Below are positions 26,465 to 35,992 of a DNA stretch of 64,000 nt, piece by piece (the first letter of the stretch is position 1; each line of letters opens with the position of its first letter). The notes beneath the pieces were generated by a model that made no database searches, was not told the DNA's origin, and saw only the letters and a list, made by a program, of their open reading frames with translations. The translations under genes and the position numbers were made by a program. The stretch is from Hungatella sp. UBA7603 (lineage in GTDB: Bacteria; Bacillota; Clostridia; Lachnospirales; Lachnospiraceae), in the NCBI GenBank assembly GCA_002478865.1, contig DLJZ01000007.1, positions 17,421 through 81,420 on the forward strand, given 5' to 3'.

Positions 26465-28201
26465 TTAGTCCTCCCTTTTTCCATTGGTCTGTGACTGATA
26501 GACTTCATAATAGATGCCTTTGTTAGAAAGCAATTCATTGTGGGTTCCCTGCTCGGCGATCTCACCACCATCTAATACAATAATCTGGTCTGCGTCTTCC
26601 AAAGATGATGTTCTCTGTGCAATAATGATCTTGGTTGTCTCCGGAATTTCTTCACGAAGTGCTTTCCGGATCATAGCATCGGTCTTTGTATCGACAGCAG
26701 AGGTAGAATCGTCCAGAATCAAGATCTTAGGTTTTTTCAGTAAGGCTCTTGCAATACAAAGTCTCTGTTTTTGCCCTCCTGAAACATTGGTTCCACCTTG
26801 TTCTATATAGGTATCATACTTGTCAGGAAACTGCTCAACAAATTCATCTGCCTGAGCTAGCTTACATACTCTGACAAGTTCTTCTTCAGTAGCATCTTTT
26901 TTCCCCCAACGCAGATTTTCTTTAATTGTTCCGGAAAATAAGATGTTTTTTTGTAATACCACTGCAACCTCATCGCGAAGAGATTCCAGATCATAATCTC
27001 TTACATCGATTCCGCTAACAGTGACCTTACCCTCGGTGACATCGTAAAGCCTGGAAATCAGCTGAATCAAGGAGGTCTTTGAGGAACCTGTGCCACCGAA
27101 GATACCAATGGTTTGTCCTGATTTAATATCCAAATTGATATTCGTCAATGCGGGCTTTTTGTTCTTTTTAGAGTAGCTAAATGAAACATTCTCAAATTGA
27201 ATCCTTCCATTTTTTACTTCTGTCACACCGTTGTTAGGAGAAGTTAGGGTGCTCTCATAAATTAACACCTCATAGATACGATTTGCAGATTCGGTTGCCA
27301 TGGAACATATAACAAAAACCATAGACAACATCATAAGAGAAGTGAGAATCTGAACTCCATAGGCGATTAGTGAAGATAATTGTCCAGTTGTTAATTCGGT
27401 TGCTCCGCTGTTAATGATGGTCTTTGCTCCAATGAGACTTACTAGAAAGATAGCAAGAGAGATACAAAACATCAAGATTGGATTGTTCAGAGCAATAATT
27501 CTCTCCGCGATTGTGAATTCCTTACACAGCTCAGCGGTTGAATAGTGAAACTTATCTTGTTCATAGTCTTTTCTTACAAAAGACTTCACAACACGGATTC
27601 CTTGTATATTTTCCTGTACAGAGTTATTCATAGCATCATATTTCTTGAAAATACGTTTAAAAATAGGGAATACGGTAAAGACAATTGAGAATAATGCAGC
27701 TGCAACAAAGGGAATCATAATTAAAAAGATGAGGGACATTTTTACACTAATGGTTAAGCTGATGATGACAGAAAAGATAAGCATAAGTGGTGTTCTAACT
27801 GCAATTCTAATAATCATTTGATATGCGTTTTGTACATTGGTCACATCCGTTGTCATTCTTGTCACCAAAGATGCGGCTGAAAAATTGTCGATATCAGCAA
27901 AAGAAAAGTTTTGAATTTTATAAAACACATCTTGCCTTAAATTCTTGGCAAATCCACAGGATGCCGTTGCACCAATCTTTCCTGACATATATCCAAATAA
28001 TAGGGATAACATTGCCATAATAATTAACATAAATCCATAACGTATGATAGGTGTCATTGATGAACCGGTCATCTTATCAATTAAACTAGCCATAACCAGC
28101 GGCAATAAGCATTCTAATATTATTTCCAAAGTTATATACAATGGTGTTAATATAGAAGCTTTTTTATATTCTCTAATACTCTTCATTAACGTTTTTATCA
28201 T
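26465..28201 (-). CDS. ABC multidrug-type exporter, first subunit
   Basis: 578 residues. Six membrane helices are followed by an ATPase domain with Walker A FGGTGSSKTS (Ser for the usual Gly before Lys), signature NVSGGQKQR, Walker B ILILDDSTSAVD and IAQRTSS. The catalytic Glu after Walker B is replaced by Asp and the switch His by Gln, marking this as the degenerate-site subunit. The next subunit carries the Glu and His. Together they form an asymmetric heterodimeric exporter. A TetR gene is transcribed divergently 167 bp away. Confidence 0.93.
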   Translation of the reverse strand: MIKTLMKSIREYKKASILTPLYITLEIILECLLPLVMASLIDKMTGSSMTPIIRYGFMLIIMAMLSLLFGYMSGKIGATASCGFAKNLRQDVFYKIQNFSFADIDNFSAASLVTRMTTDVTNVQNAYQMIIRIAVRTPLMLIFSVIISLTISVKMSLIFLIMIPFVAAALFSIVFTVFPIFKRIFKKYDAMNNSVQENIQGIRVVKSFVRKDYEQDKFHYSTAELCKEFTIAERIIALNNPILMFCISLAIFLVSLIGAKTIINSGATELTTGQLSSLIAYGVQILTSLMMLSMVFVICSMATESANRIYEVLIYESTLTSPNNGVTEVKNGRIQFENVSFSYSKKNKKPALTNINLDIKSGQTIGIFGGTGSSKTSLIQLISRLYDVTEGKVTVSGIDVRDYDLESLRDEVAVVLQKNILFSGTIKENLRWGKKDATEEELVRVCKLAQADEFVEQFPDKYDTYIEQGGTNVSGGQKQRLCIARALLKKPKILILDDSTSAVDTKTDAMIRKALREEIPETTKIIIAQRTSSLEDADQIIVLDGGEIAEQGTHNELLSNKGIYYEVYQSQTNGKRED

Positions 28202-28367
28202 GTTACTTTCTCCTTTACTTTTGTTTTATAAGCGAGTATTATTTTATTGAACTATCGTTGTTTAGTCAATGATCAATGATTATAATTAGTTGAATATGAA
28301 ACGAATTACAGAAATCGTTGATTATTACAAAGCAAATTAATCTATTTAATTAAAAGTTGGGGGTTTT

Positions 28368-28910
28368 ATGAAAGAAGATTTGAGAGTTGTTAAGACGAGA
28401 AGAAACATAAAAAGTGAAATGATGGAATTATTGCAGAAAAAACCCATAGAAAAGATCACGGTTACTGAGCTTGCCTCCCAGGCTCTCATAAACAAAGGGA
28501 CATTTTATCATCATTACTCCGATATTTATGATTTATATCAGGAACTTGTGTCTGATTTTATTGAGAACTCGCTTGGTTCCCTGGATTATTATGAAGATTT
28601 CTTTACAGAACCAGAACGTTTTATTCAAAAGTTTCTTCGTGATTTCAGGGATAATGACATCAAAAAAACATTTCCTTTTTATAATGAAGGATCGCATAGT
28701 CTTTTTCTACCATATTATGTAACGGAAATACTTTTAAATAGACTTATGTCTGTAAACTGTGTGGAAAATACCATTGAAAATCGAGTAAGAGTACAATGCT
28801 GTATTACTGCTGTTACAGCCACAAAGTCTCATTTTGATGAGACACATACGAACATTATTATTCAAGTGGTAAGTAAGATGATTCGTTCGGCATTCCCACA
28901 AATAAACTGA
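28368..28910 (+). CDS. TetR-family regulator of the ABC exporter pair
   Basis: 180 residues. The N-terminal TetR helix-turn-helix is clear (KITVTELASQALINKGTFYHHYSDIYDLYQEL). The remainder is the divergent ligand domain of the AcrR/DhaS kind. Its position divergent to the exporter operon indicates a local repressor. A tandem TCAATGA repeat in the shared region (around 28264-28277) may be the binding site. AGTTGGGGG precedes the start. Confidence 0.88.
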   Translation: MKEDLRVVKTRRNIKSEMMELLQKKPIEKITVTELASQALINKGTFYHHYSDIYDLYQELVSDFIENSLGSLDYYEDFFTEPERFIQKFLRDFRDNDIKKTFPFYNEGSHSLFLPYYVTEILLNRLMSVNCVENTIENRVRVQCCITAVTATKSHFDETHTNIIIQVVSKMIRSAFPQIN

Positions 28911-28940
28911 TATTGTGAATTCAATTATACTTATCTATAC

Positions 28941-28977
28941 AAAAATAGCCATAGGGTAAATCCCTGTGGCTATTTTT
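28941..28977. terminator. Bidirectional terminator
   Basis: The stem AAAAATAGCCATAGGG pairs with CCCTGTGGCTATTTTT around a five-base loop, with one G-T pair. It separates the convergent TetR and LysR genes. Confidence 0.85.
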
Positions 28978-29022
28978 GAACCTGAAATGATCGGACACTT
29001 GTTAAAAAACTAGGATAAATCG

Positions 29023-29919
29023 TCAGACGATGCAGCTTTTAGAATATTCATCTGCCACCTCTAGCAACTTCTCAATACAATCATTGGATTCCCTATTATA
29101 AAGGCATGTCACCTTAAAATAATCCTCAAATCCTGCTAATGGAACAAACCGTACTGTATCATTTGCAAACTGTTTCATATGGCTGGCAAGGAGTGTAAGG
29201 CCAATCTGGCAATCTACCATGAGCATCATATTAAGTAGAGAGTTGGCCTCGTAAACCGTGTTTGGAGAAAAGCCTTCACTTGAATAAATGTTGTCAATGA
29301 GATTGTGGTCAATTCTTGAAAACTTTGAATCCATATGTATAAATGGCTCGTCTTTTATCATGGTAAGGGAAACGGATTTTAGCTCGGAAAACTTGTGATT
29401 CTGGGGCATAACAACACACATTTGATCTGTAAAAACAGTCTTTTTTAAAATGTAAGGGGGGCAGTCGATTTCAATATCCGGCAAGATGGCGACGTCGATC
29501 TGGCCACTTGCTAAGGTTTCCATAATGTGATCATACGTGTAGTCCATGGGGTTAACCTTGATGGTGGGATAAAGCTCATGGAATCGTTTGATGAGCTTGG
29601 GAAAATGATGGACCAGGGCTGTTCCTAAAAGTCCGATGCTTATGACTCCGGTGGTCCCATTTTCCAGATCCTTTACCTTTTTTACGGCGGAATCATAAGA
29701 ATGTAGTGTTTTTTTGATTTCGTCATAAAAAACTTTTCCGGTGGGGGTCAGTTTTACGTCTCGTTTATTACGCATAAAGAGCTGGGAACCGATGGAGTGC
29801 TCTAAGTTAATGATCAGCTTGCTTAAGGTGGGCTGGGTGATATGGAGCTGCTGGGAAGCCTTTGTGTAGCTTAGGGTTTCGGCCAGGACGATAAAATATT
29901 CTAATTGAAAAAGGTTCAT
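29023..29919 (-). CDS. LysR-family regulator of the phloroglucinol operon
   Basis: 298 residues. The N-terminal winged helix (MNLFQLEYFIVLAETLSYTKASQQLHITQPTLSKLIINLE) is followed by a periplasmic-binding-protein-like effector domain (~90-298). It is divergent to the phloroglucinol operon, starting 241 bp from the first start codon. LysR regulators typically activate the neighbouring catabolic operon when they bind a pathway intermediate, so phloroglucinol or dihydrophloroglucinol is the likely effector. That is inference from position. Confidence 0.9.
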   Translation of the reverse strand: MNLFQLEYFIVLAETLSYTKASQQLHITQPTLSKLIINLEHSIGSQLFMRNKRDVKLTPTGKVFYDEIKKTLHSYDSAVKKVKDLENGTTGVISIGLLGTALVHHFPKLIKRFHELYPTIKVNPMDYTYDHIMETLASGQIDVAILPDIEIDCPPYILKKTVFTDQMCVVMPQNHKFSELKSVSLTMIKDEPFIHMDSKFSRIDHNLIDNIYSSEGFSPNTVYEANSLLNMMLMVDCQIGLTLLASHMKQFANDTVRFVPLAGFEDYFKVTCLYNRESNDCIEKLLEVADEYSKSCIV

Positions 29920-30035
29920 TTATATTCTCCTTATTCTCGGAACAATTCTTACTTTACTTCTCCAGTATATCATGAGCTCTCTCAGAAATCTCAATATTTT
30001 AAAAAATCAATAGACATAATACATGAAAAATTGTT

Positions 30036-30068
30036 ATTACTGTAATGAATATTATCAATTTCTGATAA
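30036..30068. promoter_or_regulatory. Candidate LysR binding region
   Basis: ATTACTGTAAT (30036-30046) and TTATCA-N5-TGATAA (30052-30068) are two adjacent dyads upstream of the operon. The second fits the T-N11-A geometry of LysR boxes. Confidence 0.4.
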
Positions 30069-30160
30069 AGACAAAAGGGTGATAGACTAAAATTACAAAT
30101 AAAGTAATTGAAAAATACATATAACCGTCACAATTGACAAAGAGAAAGAAGGCGTTACAT

Positions 30161-31105
30161 ATGATTCGAACGATTGCTGTCATAGGAGCAGGAACCATGG
30201 GCCATGCCATCGCAGGATGCTTTGCTTTATATGGGTATCATGTTTCCATATACGAAAGTTTTGAAGAGGTGCGCAGTACCTGCATAGAGAAAATCAGGAA
30301 ACAATATGAATTTCTCCAAGAGGAAGGGGTGATTAATCCAGAAAGGATTGAGAAATCCCTAGCAAATATCGAGACTTTCAAAGAATTGGAGTGTGCGGTA
30401 AAGGATGCGGATTACATCATTGAAGCTATCCCCGAGAGACTAGATTTAAAGCAGGAGCTTTTTGAAAATCTCATCAAGTACGCTCCGGCAGATGCCATTA
30501 TTGCCAGCAACACTTCAAGCATTGCATTTTCCGACCTTACTGCTAAAATGGGGGAAAAGGATAAAGCCAGGATCATGGTATGCCACTGGTATAATCCAGC
30601 TCATTTGATTCCGCTGGTGGAGTTATCATTTTTTGGAAATATGGCGGAAAGCCGTTACCAAGAGGTAGAAGATCTTTACCACTCCATCGAAAAACGGCCG
30701 GCTAAGGTTAAAAAAGACATTCCGGGACTTTTGGCCAACCGGATTCAGCAAGGAATCGCAAGAGAGGTATTCTCTCTCATGGCCATGGGGGCGGCTGATC
30801 CAAAGGATATTGACATTGCTTTGAAATACGGACCAGCATTTCGATATGCCACCACAGGACAGCTTGAGGTGACAGACTTTGGTGGTCTGGATATCTGGTG
30901 TACCGTGGGGGATAATCTTTTATCTGTTATGGACCGGTCAGCGGAGGCAAGCCCGCTTCTTCGGGAAAAGGTTGAGGAAGGAAAGTTAGGTTTTAAGACG
31001 GGAGAAGGGTTCTTTTCTTATCCGGAGGAGAAAAAGCAGGAGATTCAAAATCAGTTTCATAAGCGGTTAATTCGGCAGCTGCAGGCCAGTAAGAAGTACG
31101 ATTAA
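30161..31105 (+). CDS. 3-hydroxyacyl-CoA-dehydrogenase-like enzyme, likely 3-hydroxy-5-oxohexanoate dehydrogenase
   Basis: 314 residues. The N-terminal NAD motif is VIGAGTMGHAIAGCFALYG; the catalytic region SNTSSIAFSDL ... MVCHWYNPAHLIPLVE holds the family His in a CHWYNPAH context rather than the HFFNP of fatty-acid enzymes. The C-terminal helical domain (~185-314) completes the fold. In bacteria that degrade phloroglucinol, an enzyme of this family oxidises (S)-3-hydroxy-5-oxohexanoate to 3,5-dioxohexanoate (triacetate). Being first in an operon with reductase, cyclohydrolase and cleavage enzyme supports that role. Met at 30161 follows GAAGG and is preferred to the TTG at 30134. A fatty-acid role cannot be excluded by sequence alone. 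Confidence 0.85.
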   Translation: MIRTIAVIGAGTMGHAIAGCFALYGYHVSIYESFEEVRSTCIEKIRKQYEFLQEEGVINPERIEKSLANIETFKELECAVKDADYIIEAIPERLDLKQELFENLIKYAPADAIIASNTSSIAFSDLTAKMGEKDKARIMVCHWYNPAHLIPLVELSFFGNMAESRYQEVEDLYHSIEKRPAKVKKDIPGLLANRIQQGIAREVFSLMAMGAADPKDIDIALKYGPAFRYATTGQLEVTDFGGLDIWCTVGDNLLSVMDRSAEASPLLREKVEEGKLGFKTGEGFFSYPEEKKQEIQNQFHKRLIRQLQASKKYD

Positions 31106-31139
31106 AAGCAGCAAAAACAGATAAGACGGAGGGGTAATC

Positions 31140-31487
31140 ATGATAAAGAGAACACTGGGAGAATTAAAAAGCTACAATGCCCCAGGGCATTTTGGTATGA
31201 CAGCAATGAGGATTCATGGGAAAGAAGAGACGGGAGCAGAGAAGTTCTGGATGGGTCTGTCCACCTTTTTACCGGGAGGCGGAGCGGAATATGCCTATGA
31301 AGATAATCCCTTAGAGAAGGTTTATTACGTTCTGGAAGGGGAGATGACAGTAACCGACAAAGCAGGAACAAAATATGTCATTCATCAAAACGAAAGCATT
31401 TCCTTCCTGCCAAATGAAGGACGTTATTTAGTCAATGAATCCAACTGCCCGGCAAGTATGCTGGTCATCATCAATTATCCACAATAG
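31140..31487 (+). CDS. Small cupin lacking the metal-binding residues
   Basis: 115 residues, one cupin barrel (MGLSTFLPGGGAEYAYEDNPLEKVYYVLEGEMTV). When the VYYVLEGE strand is aligned to the cupin consensus, the HxH pair falls on Glu-Asp-Asn and the ligand Glu on Lys. The second motif's His is also absent. It probably does not bind metal and may be a binding or accessory protein, or a cofactor-free isomerase. GGAGGGG precedes the ATG. It lies between the dehydrogenase and phloroglucinol reductase genes, tightly spaced, so a role in the same pathway is likely but unknown. Confidence 0.75.
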   Translation: MIKRTLGELKSYNAPGHFGMTAMRIHGKEETGAEKFWMGLSTFLPGGGAEYAYEDNPLEKVYYVLEGEMTVTDKAGTKYVIHQNESISFLPNEGRYLVNESNCPASMLVIINYPQ

Positions 31488-31502
31488 GAGGGGGAAATCC
31501 GT

Positions 31503-32291
31503 ATGGTAAGCAAGGAATTTATGGGGAATTTATTTGATGTATCTGGCAAGGTTGCTCTTGTAACAGGAGCCACAGGAGCTCTTGGAAAGGCAGTTTCCAT
31601 CGGCTATGGTCTAGCTGGAATGAAAGTCATGGTCACAGGCCGCAAGGAAGAAACCTGCAAGGCACTTTGTGAGGAGTTAGTGGCACAGGGGATTCCATGC
31701 GCATATTCCACGGGGGACCCGGCTTCGGAAGCAGATGTAATTAAAGTGGTCAACGATACCATCACGGCATTTGGGGAAATTAACGTGTTGGTGACGGCAG
31801 CAGGATATAACAAGCCTCAGCCGATTGTAGAACAGGATTTATCTACATGGAAGCAGATTATGGATTCCGACGTTCAGGGAACCTGGCTTTTCTGCAAATA
31901 TGTAGGCGAACAGATGATAAAGCAAGGGAAGGGCGGAAAGGTTATTATGGTTTCCTCTGCCCGATCCAAAATGGGCATGGCAAATTATACAGGTTACTGT
32001 ACCGCAAAAGGCGGCATTGATTTGATGGCCCAATCTCTGGCCTGTGAGTGGACTGCAAAATACCAAATCAATGTCAACACAATCAATCCCACGGTGTTCC
32101 GTTCTAACTTGACCGAATGGATGTTTGATCCGGAAAGTGCTGTTTATCAAAATTTCTTAAAGCGCCTTCCCATCGGACGTCTAGGCGAGCCAGAAGATTT
32201 CGTGGGGCCATGCATTTTTCTTGCATCAAAGGCCAGCGATTTCATGACGGGGGCTAATGTAGCCACAGACGGCGGATATTGGGCCAACTAA
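31503..32291 (+). CDS. SDR-family oxidoreductase, likely phloroglucinol reductase
   Basis: 262 residues. It has the cofactor motif [10 protein letters not shown] (21-30), a TGR segment after strand 2 that fits NADPH use, NAG-equivalent TAAGYN, catalytic Ser151/152, and Tyr165-x3-Lys169 in [10 protein letters not shown]. All classical SDR residues are intact. Phloroglucinol reductase is an NADPH-dependent SDR that dearomatises phloroglucinol to dihydrophloroglucinol. The assignment rests on the operon: the next gene is a cyclase-type hydrolase and the one after a BKACE enzyme. The nearest alternative is an ordinary gluconate- or sorbose-type SDR. Confidence 0.85.
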   Translation: MVSKEFMGNLFDVSGKVALVTGATGALGKAVSIGYGLAGMKVMVTGRKEETCKALCEELVAQGIPCAYSTGDPASEADVIKVVNDTITAFGEINVLVTAAGYNKPQPIVEQDLSTWKQIMDSDVQGTWLFCKYVGEQMIKQGKGGKVIMVSSARSKMGMANYTGYCTAKGGIDLMAQSLACEWTAKYQINVNTINPTVFRSNLTEWMFDPESAVYQNFLKRLPIGRLGEPEDFVGPCIFLASKASDFMTGANVATDGGYWAN

Positions 32292-32350
32292 TTGTGGCCA
32301 AATCATTTGAACATATAAATTATAAAGTGAAATTACGGAGGGAAACACCC

Positions 32351-33286
32351 ATGAGCAAGAAAGTATTCGTAGACTTAACCCATCCATTTAGTGCCGATAT
32401 TCCTCGTTGGCCATATTTTGATAAGCCAGTCATCGACAATAAGCACTCCCTGGCAAAGGGTGGTGTTTTAACCCAGTACATAGGATGTACCATGCACACT
32501 GGAACTCACTGTGACGCACCTAGACATGTCATGGAGAAGGAATTTGACGGAAGACGTGCCCGTTATACTCATGAGATGCCTGTAGACGCTTATACGGGAG
32601 ATGCTGTTTGTCTGGAAATTGAAATTGAGGCCTGGGGACTCATCACAGGAAAGCATTTAGAGGATGCATGCAGGAGAGCTAACATCAAACCGGAAGAACT
32701 AGAAGGCATGATTGTCTGCTTAAACACCGGAATGCATCGCAAATTTGACGATTCCAAGGAGTATTACCACTATTCCTGCGGTACCGGCATTGAAGCTGGA
32801 AAATGGTTTGTAGAGCACAAGGTAAAATGCGTCGCCATGGATATGCAGGCTTTAGACCATCCCCTTCACACCGCCATGGGCAACAACGGTATGACAAGAA
32901 TGAATTTAGTAGGTGCTTCTGGAAGACCGATTACCGAGGAATACATTGAGAAGTTTGGTGAAGAGGCCTATGCAGAATTTGATAAGGAATTATACATAAA
33001 GCTTCACGGCCAGGAAGCCTATGATAAGAAATTTGGTGAACTGGAAGAAATTGGCTGCTGGGGTACCTGGGAGCCATGCCATAAGGAAATGCTGGGACAT
33101 GGCATTGTAGGTGTGGAGAACTTAGGCGGCAACTTAGACAAAGTTTCCGGAAAAAGATTCCGTTTCTACTGCTTCCCTCTTCGCTGGTACTTAGGTGACG
33201 GTTCCATGGCCCGTTGTGCGGCAGAAATCGATGAGGATGATCTAAACGATGTTCCTGAAAGAACCTATCAGTATGGAGGATTTTAA
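32351..33286 (+). CDS. Cyclase-family metal hydrolase, likely dihydrophloroglucinol cyclohydrolase
   Basis: 311 residues, a longer member of the cyclase (kynurenine formamidase-like) family. The signature MHTGTHCDAPRH holds His49, His53, Asp55 and His59 as metal ligands, and DLTHPFSADIPRWP is the usual start. These enzymes hydrolyse C-N or C-C bonds of ring or formyl substrates with a divalent metal. Here ring opening of dihydrophloroglucinol to 3-hydroxy-5-oxohexanoate is expected. Met at 32351 follows GGAGG at nine bases; an upstream in-frame start at 32279 overlaps the SDR gene and is not favoured. The stop nearly abuts the next ATG. Confidence 0.87.
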   Translation: MSKKVFVDLTHPFSADIPRWPYFDKPVIDNKHSLAKGGVLTQYIGCTMHTGTHCDAPRHVMEKEFDGRRARYTHEMPVDAYTGDAVCLEIEIEAWGLITGKHLEDACRRANIKPEELEGMIVCLNTGMHRKFDDSKEYYHYSCGTGIEAGKWFVEHKVKCVAMDMQALDHPLHTAMGNNGMTRMNLVGASGRPITEEYIEKFGEEAYAEFDKELYIKLHGQEAYDKKFGELEEIGCWGTWEPCHKEMLGHGIVGVENLGGNLDKVSGKRFRFYCFPLRWYLGDGSMARCAAEIDEDDLNDVPERTYQYGGF

Positions 33287-33287
33287 A

Positions 33288-34121
33288 ATGGGAGATCTGA
33301 GCAATAAGGTGATTCTGACCGTAGCGACTACGGGAGCTTGGCCAACGAAGGAAATCACCCCATACGTGCCAATTCAGCCCGCAGAGATTGCAGAAGAAGT
33401 TTACGCCTGTTGGAAAGCTGGAGCCTCCATGGCACACATTCACGTAAGGGATGACGAAGCAAGAGCTTCTATGGATTACAATAAATTTGAAGAGACTGTC
33501 CGTCTCATCCGCGCCAAGAAGGATTGTGATATTGTCTTAAATTTAACAACCTCCGGAGGAATTGGATTAGATGACGAAATGAGAATCAAGCCTTTTAAAG
33601 AATTAAAACCGGAGCTGGCTTCCTATGACTGCGGTTCTATGAACTGGCAGAATAACTGCGTTTTTGAGAACAGTCCTGCTTTTTTAGAGAAACTTGGCAA
33701 CACCATGCAAGAGGCGGGTGTAAAACCTGAAATTGAAATTTTCGATGTCGGCATGATCTACAATGCTCTTTATTACTTGAAAAAGGGTGTCCTAAAAGCC
33801 CCTCTCCATTTTCAGTTCGTGTTAGGTGCGGCAGGAGGAATGACTGCTACCGTAGACAACCTGGTTTATTTGAAAAATCTGATTCCAGAGGGTTCCACCT
33901 GGAGCGCTCTTGGGATTGGGAAAGGCCACCTTTCCATTCTATACACTGCTCTGGCACTTGGAGGAAATATCCGTGTGGGAATGGAAGATAACATCATGTA
34001 CAGCAGGGGTGAGCTGGCAAAGTCCAATGTGGAATTTGTAGAGCGGGCAAAGCGCATCATCCATGAATTTGGCAAAGAGGTTGCCACACCAGAGGAAACA
34101 AGACAGATCCTTGGGGTGTAG
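33288..34121 (+). CDS. BKACE-family (DUF849) enzyme, likely triacetate acetoacetate-lyase
   Basis: 277 residues. The beta-keto-acid cleavage enzyme fold is shown by ILTVATTGAWPTKE, the zinc ligands His50 and His52 in AHIHVRD, LNLTTSGG, and GGNIRVGMEDNI near the C-terminus. BKACE enzymes react a beta-keto acid with acetyl-CoA to give acetoacetate and a new acyl-CoA. For triacetate this yields acetoacetyl-CoA plus acetoacetate, the cleavage known for phloroglucinol degraders. The ATG is one base past the previous stop codon, with GGAGG inside the preceding gene, indicating translational coupling. A lysine-pathway Kce enzyme is the main alternative; no other lysine genes are present. Confidence 0.9.
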   Translation: MGDLSNKVILTVATTGAWPTKEITPYVPIQPAEIAEEVYACWKAGASMAHIHVRDDEARASMDYNKFEETVRLIRAKKDCDIVLNLTTSGGIGLDDEMRIKPFKELKPELASYDCGSMNWQNNCVFENSPAFLEKLGNTMQEAGVKPEIEIFDVGMIYNALYYLKKGVLKAPLHFQFVLGAAGGMTATVDNLVYLKNLIPEGSTWSALGIGKGHLSILYTALALGGNIRVGMEDNIMYSRGELAKSNVEFVERAKRIIHEFGKEVATPEETRQILGV

Positions 34122-34142
34122 TAAGGGGAGGAAAAAGGGAAA

Positions 34143-35321
34143 ATGAGAGAAGTCGTTATCGTAAGTGCTGCCCGGACAGCCATTGGCAGCTTTGGCGGCA
34201 GTCTTGCTTCCATTCCAGCGGTGGATTTAGGAGCCACGGCTGCAAAGGGCGCGATAGAACGGGCTGGAATCAATCCAGAACAAATTGATGAAATCATTAT
34301 AGGAAATGTATTGAGCGCAGGCTTGGGACAAAACGTGGCACGTCAGATATCCTTAAAGGCAGGAGTGCCAGTTGAGGTTCCCGCCATGGGAATAAGCAAG
34401 GTCTGTGGATCAGGCTTAAGAGCAATTACCCTGGCTGCTCAGATTATTAAGGCTGGAGATGCCGATATAATACTGGCAGGTGGAGCGGAGAGCATGTCAA
34501 GTGCACCCTATGTCTTAAAAAATCACCGGTTTGGTCACAAGATGGGAAATGAAACCATGGTGGACACCATGATTCAGGACGGACTTTGGGATGCATATAA
34601 TGATTACCACATGGGCGTCACTGCAGAAAACATTGCGAATCGGTACAAAATAACAAGACAAGAACAGGATGCTTTTTCAGCAGAAAGCCAGCAAAGGGCT
34701 CAAAAAGCGATAGAAGCAGGTCGATTTAAAGAAGAGATCGTGCCGGTCCCAATCCCCGTAAAAAAAGGGGAGCCAAAGGTTTTTGACACCGATGAATTTC
34801 CACGGTTTGGAACTACTGAGGAAACTCTTTTAAAGCTTCGCCCCTCTTTTGCTAAGGAAGGAACCGTCACAGCGGGCAATGCTTCCGGCTTAAACGATGG
34901 AGCAGCTATGGTGATTCTCTGCTCCAAAGAAAAGGCTGAGGAATTAGGGTTACCGATTATGGCACGAATCACAGGCTATGGCTCCGCAGGCGTGGAACCT
35001 GAGGTCATGGGCCTCGGTGTTATTCCGGCTGCGACACTTGCCATGAAGCATGCTGGAATTACTGCTAGAGAGCTTGATTTGGCAGAAGCGAACGAAGCAT
35101 TTGCAGCCCAGGCCATTGCAGTATGCCGTGATTTAGGTCTTGACCCATCAAAGACCAATGTGAATGGAGGAGCCATTGCCTTAGGTCATCCAATTGGTGC
35201 TTCTGGTGCAAGAATTCTGACCACTCTTCTCTATGAGATGGAGAAACGGGATGTAAAAAAAGGCCTTGCCACTTTATGCATTGGCGGCGGCATGGGAACA
35301 GCAATCGTAGTGGAACGATAG
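34143..35321 (+). CDS. Acetyl-CoA acetyltransferase (thiolase)
   Basis: 392 residues, full thiolase length. The acylated Cys88 is in [11 protein letters not shown], the active-site His in [11 protein letters not shown], and the second Cys in [21 protein letters not shown] is also conserved. It splits acetoacetyl-CoA with CoA into two acetyl-CoA, or runs in reverse toward butyrate. In this operon it would process acetoacetyl-CoA from the BKACE reaction and from the CoA-transferase downstream. Confidence 0.96.
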   Translation: MREVVIVSAARTAIGSFGGSLASIPAVDLGATAAKGAIERAGINPEQIDEIIIGNVLSAGLGQNVARQISLKAGVPVEVPAMGISKVCGSGLRAITLAAQIIKAGDADIILAGGAESMSSAPYVLKNHRFGHKMGNETMVDTMIQDGLWDAYNDYHMGVTAENIANRYKITRQEQDAFSAESQQRAQKAIEAGRFKEEIVPVPIPVKKGEPKVFDTDEFPRFGTTEETLLKLRPSFAKEGTVTAGNASGLNDGAAMVILCSKEKAEELGLPIMARITGYGSAGVEPEVMGLGVIPAATLAMKHAGITARELDLAEANEAFAAQAIAVCRDLGLDPSKTNVNGGAIALGHPIGASGARILTTLLYEMEKRDVKKGLATLCIGGGMGTAIVVER

Positions 35322-35332
35322 GAGGAATGCGC

Positions 35333-35992
35333 ATGAGAAAAGTTTCGCCCCAGGAAGCGGTTGCTTCCATCAACGACGGAGCCGTAGTCATGATTGGAGG
35401 TTTCATGTCAAATGGAACCCCGGAAATCCTGATTGATGCGCTGATAGAGAAGAACCTAAAGAATTTAACAATTATTGCAAATGATGGAGGAACGCTTGAC
35501 ACAGGAATTGGCCGTCTCATCAAAACGGGAGCGGTCAGCCGTCTGATCGCTTCCCACATTGGCTTAAACCCGCTCACAGGACAGCTCATGAACGAAGGAA
35601 GAATGGCGGTGCAGCTTGTGCCACAGGGGACCCTTGCAGAGCAGATCCGTGCGGGGGGAGCAGGTCTTGGCGGTGTACTGACCCCCACGGGACTGGGGAC
35701 AGAGATTGAAGAGGGAAAACAGGTGATTGATGTGGATGGAACAAACTTTATCCTTGAAAAGCCCTTAAAAGCCGATTTCGCTCTCATACGTGCCTCTGTT
35801 GCCGATGAAAAGGGCAATTTGTTTTACCGGGCAACCACCAGAAATTTTAATCCCATGATGGCAACGGCAGCAGAAACAGTCATTGCCGCGGCCGAAGAGA
35901 TTGTGGCAGTAGGAGATATTTTGGCGGAAAGTGTTGCCACGCCAGGGATATTTGTGGACTTTCTTGTAGGAGGTGAACCTTATGTCGATTAA
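35333..35992 (+). CDS. 3-oxoacid CoA-transferase, subunit A
   Basis: 219 residues, the alpha subunit of a heteromeric CoA-transferase (VVMIGGFMSNGTPEILIDALIEK, with GVLTPTGLGTEIEEGKQ in the middle). With subunit B it moves CoA from an acyl-CoA to acetoacetate. Met at 35333 sits seven bases after GGAGG, preferred to the Met at 35327. The gene overlaps subunit B by 11 bp. The pathway makes free acetoacetate at the cleavage step, so an acetate- or butyrate-type acetoacetate CoA-transferase is expected. Confidence 0.92.
   Translation: MRKVSPQEAVASINDGAVVMIGGFMSNGTPEILIDALIEKNLKNLTIIANDGGTLDTGIGRLIKTGAVSRLIASHIGLNPLTGQLMNEGRMAVQLVPQGTLAEQIRAGGAGLGGVLTPTGLGTEIEEGKQVIDVDGTNFILEKPLKADFALIRASVADEKGNLFYRATTRNFNPMMATAAETVIAAAEEIVAVGDILAESVATPGIFVDFLVGGEPYVD

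Noticed and set aside
35065..35817. 250-codon minus-strand frame, one of several long antisense frames in the phloroglucinol operon
   Set aside because: It overlaps the thiolase and CoA-transferase genes, which have intact active sites. The Pro/Arg/Ser-rich translation is typical of antisense frames in richer-GC coding DNA.
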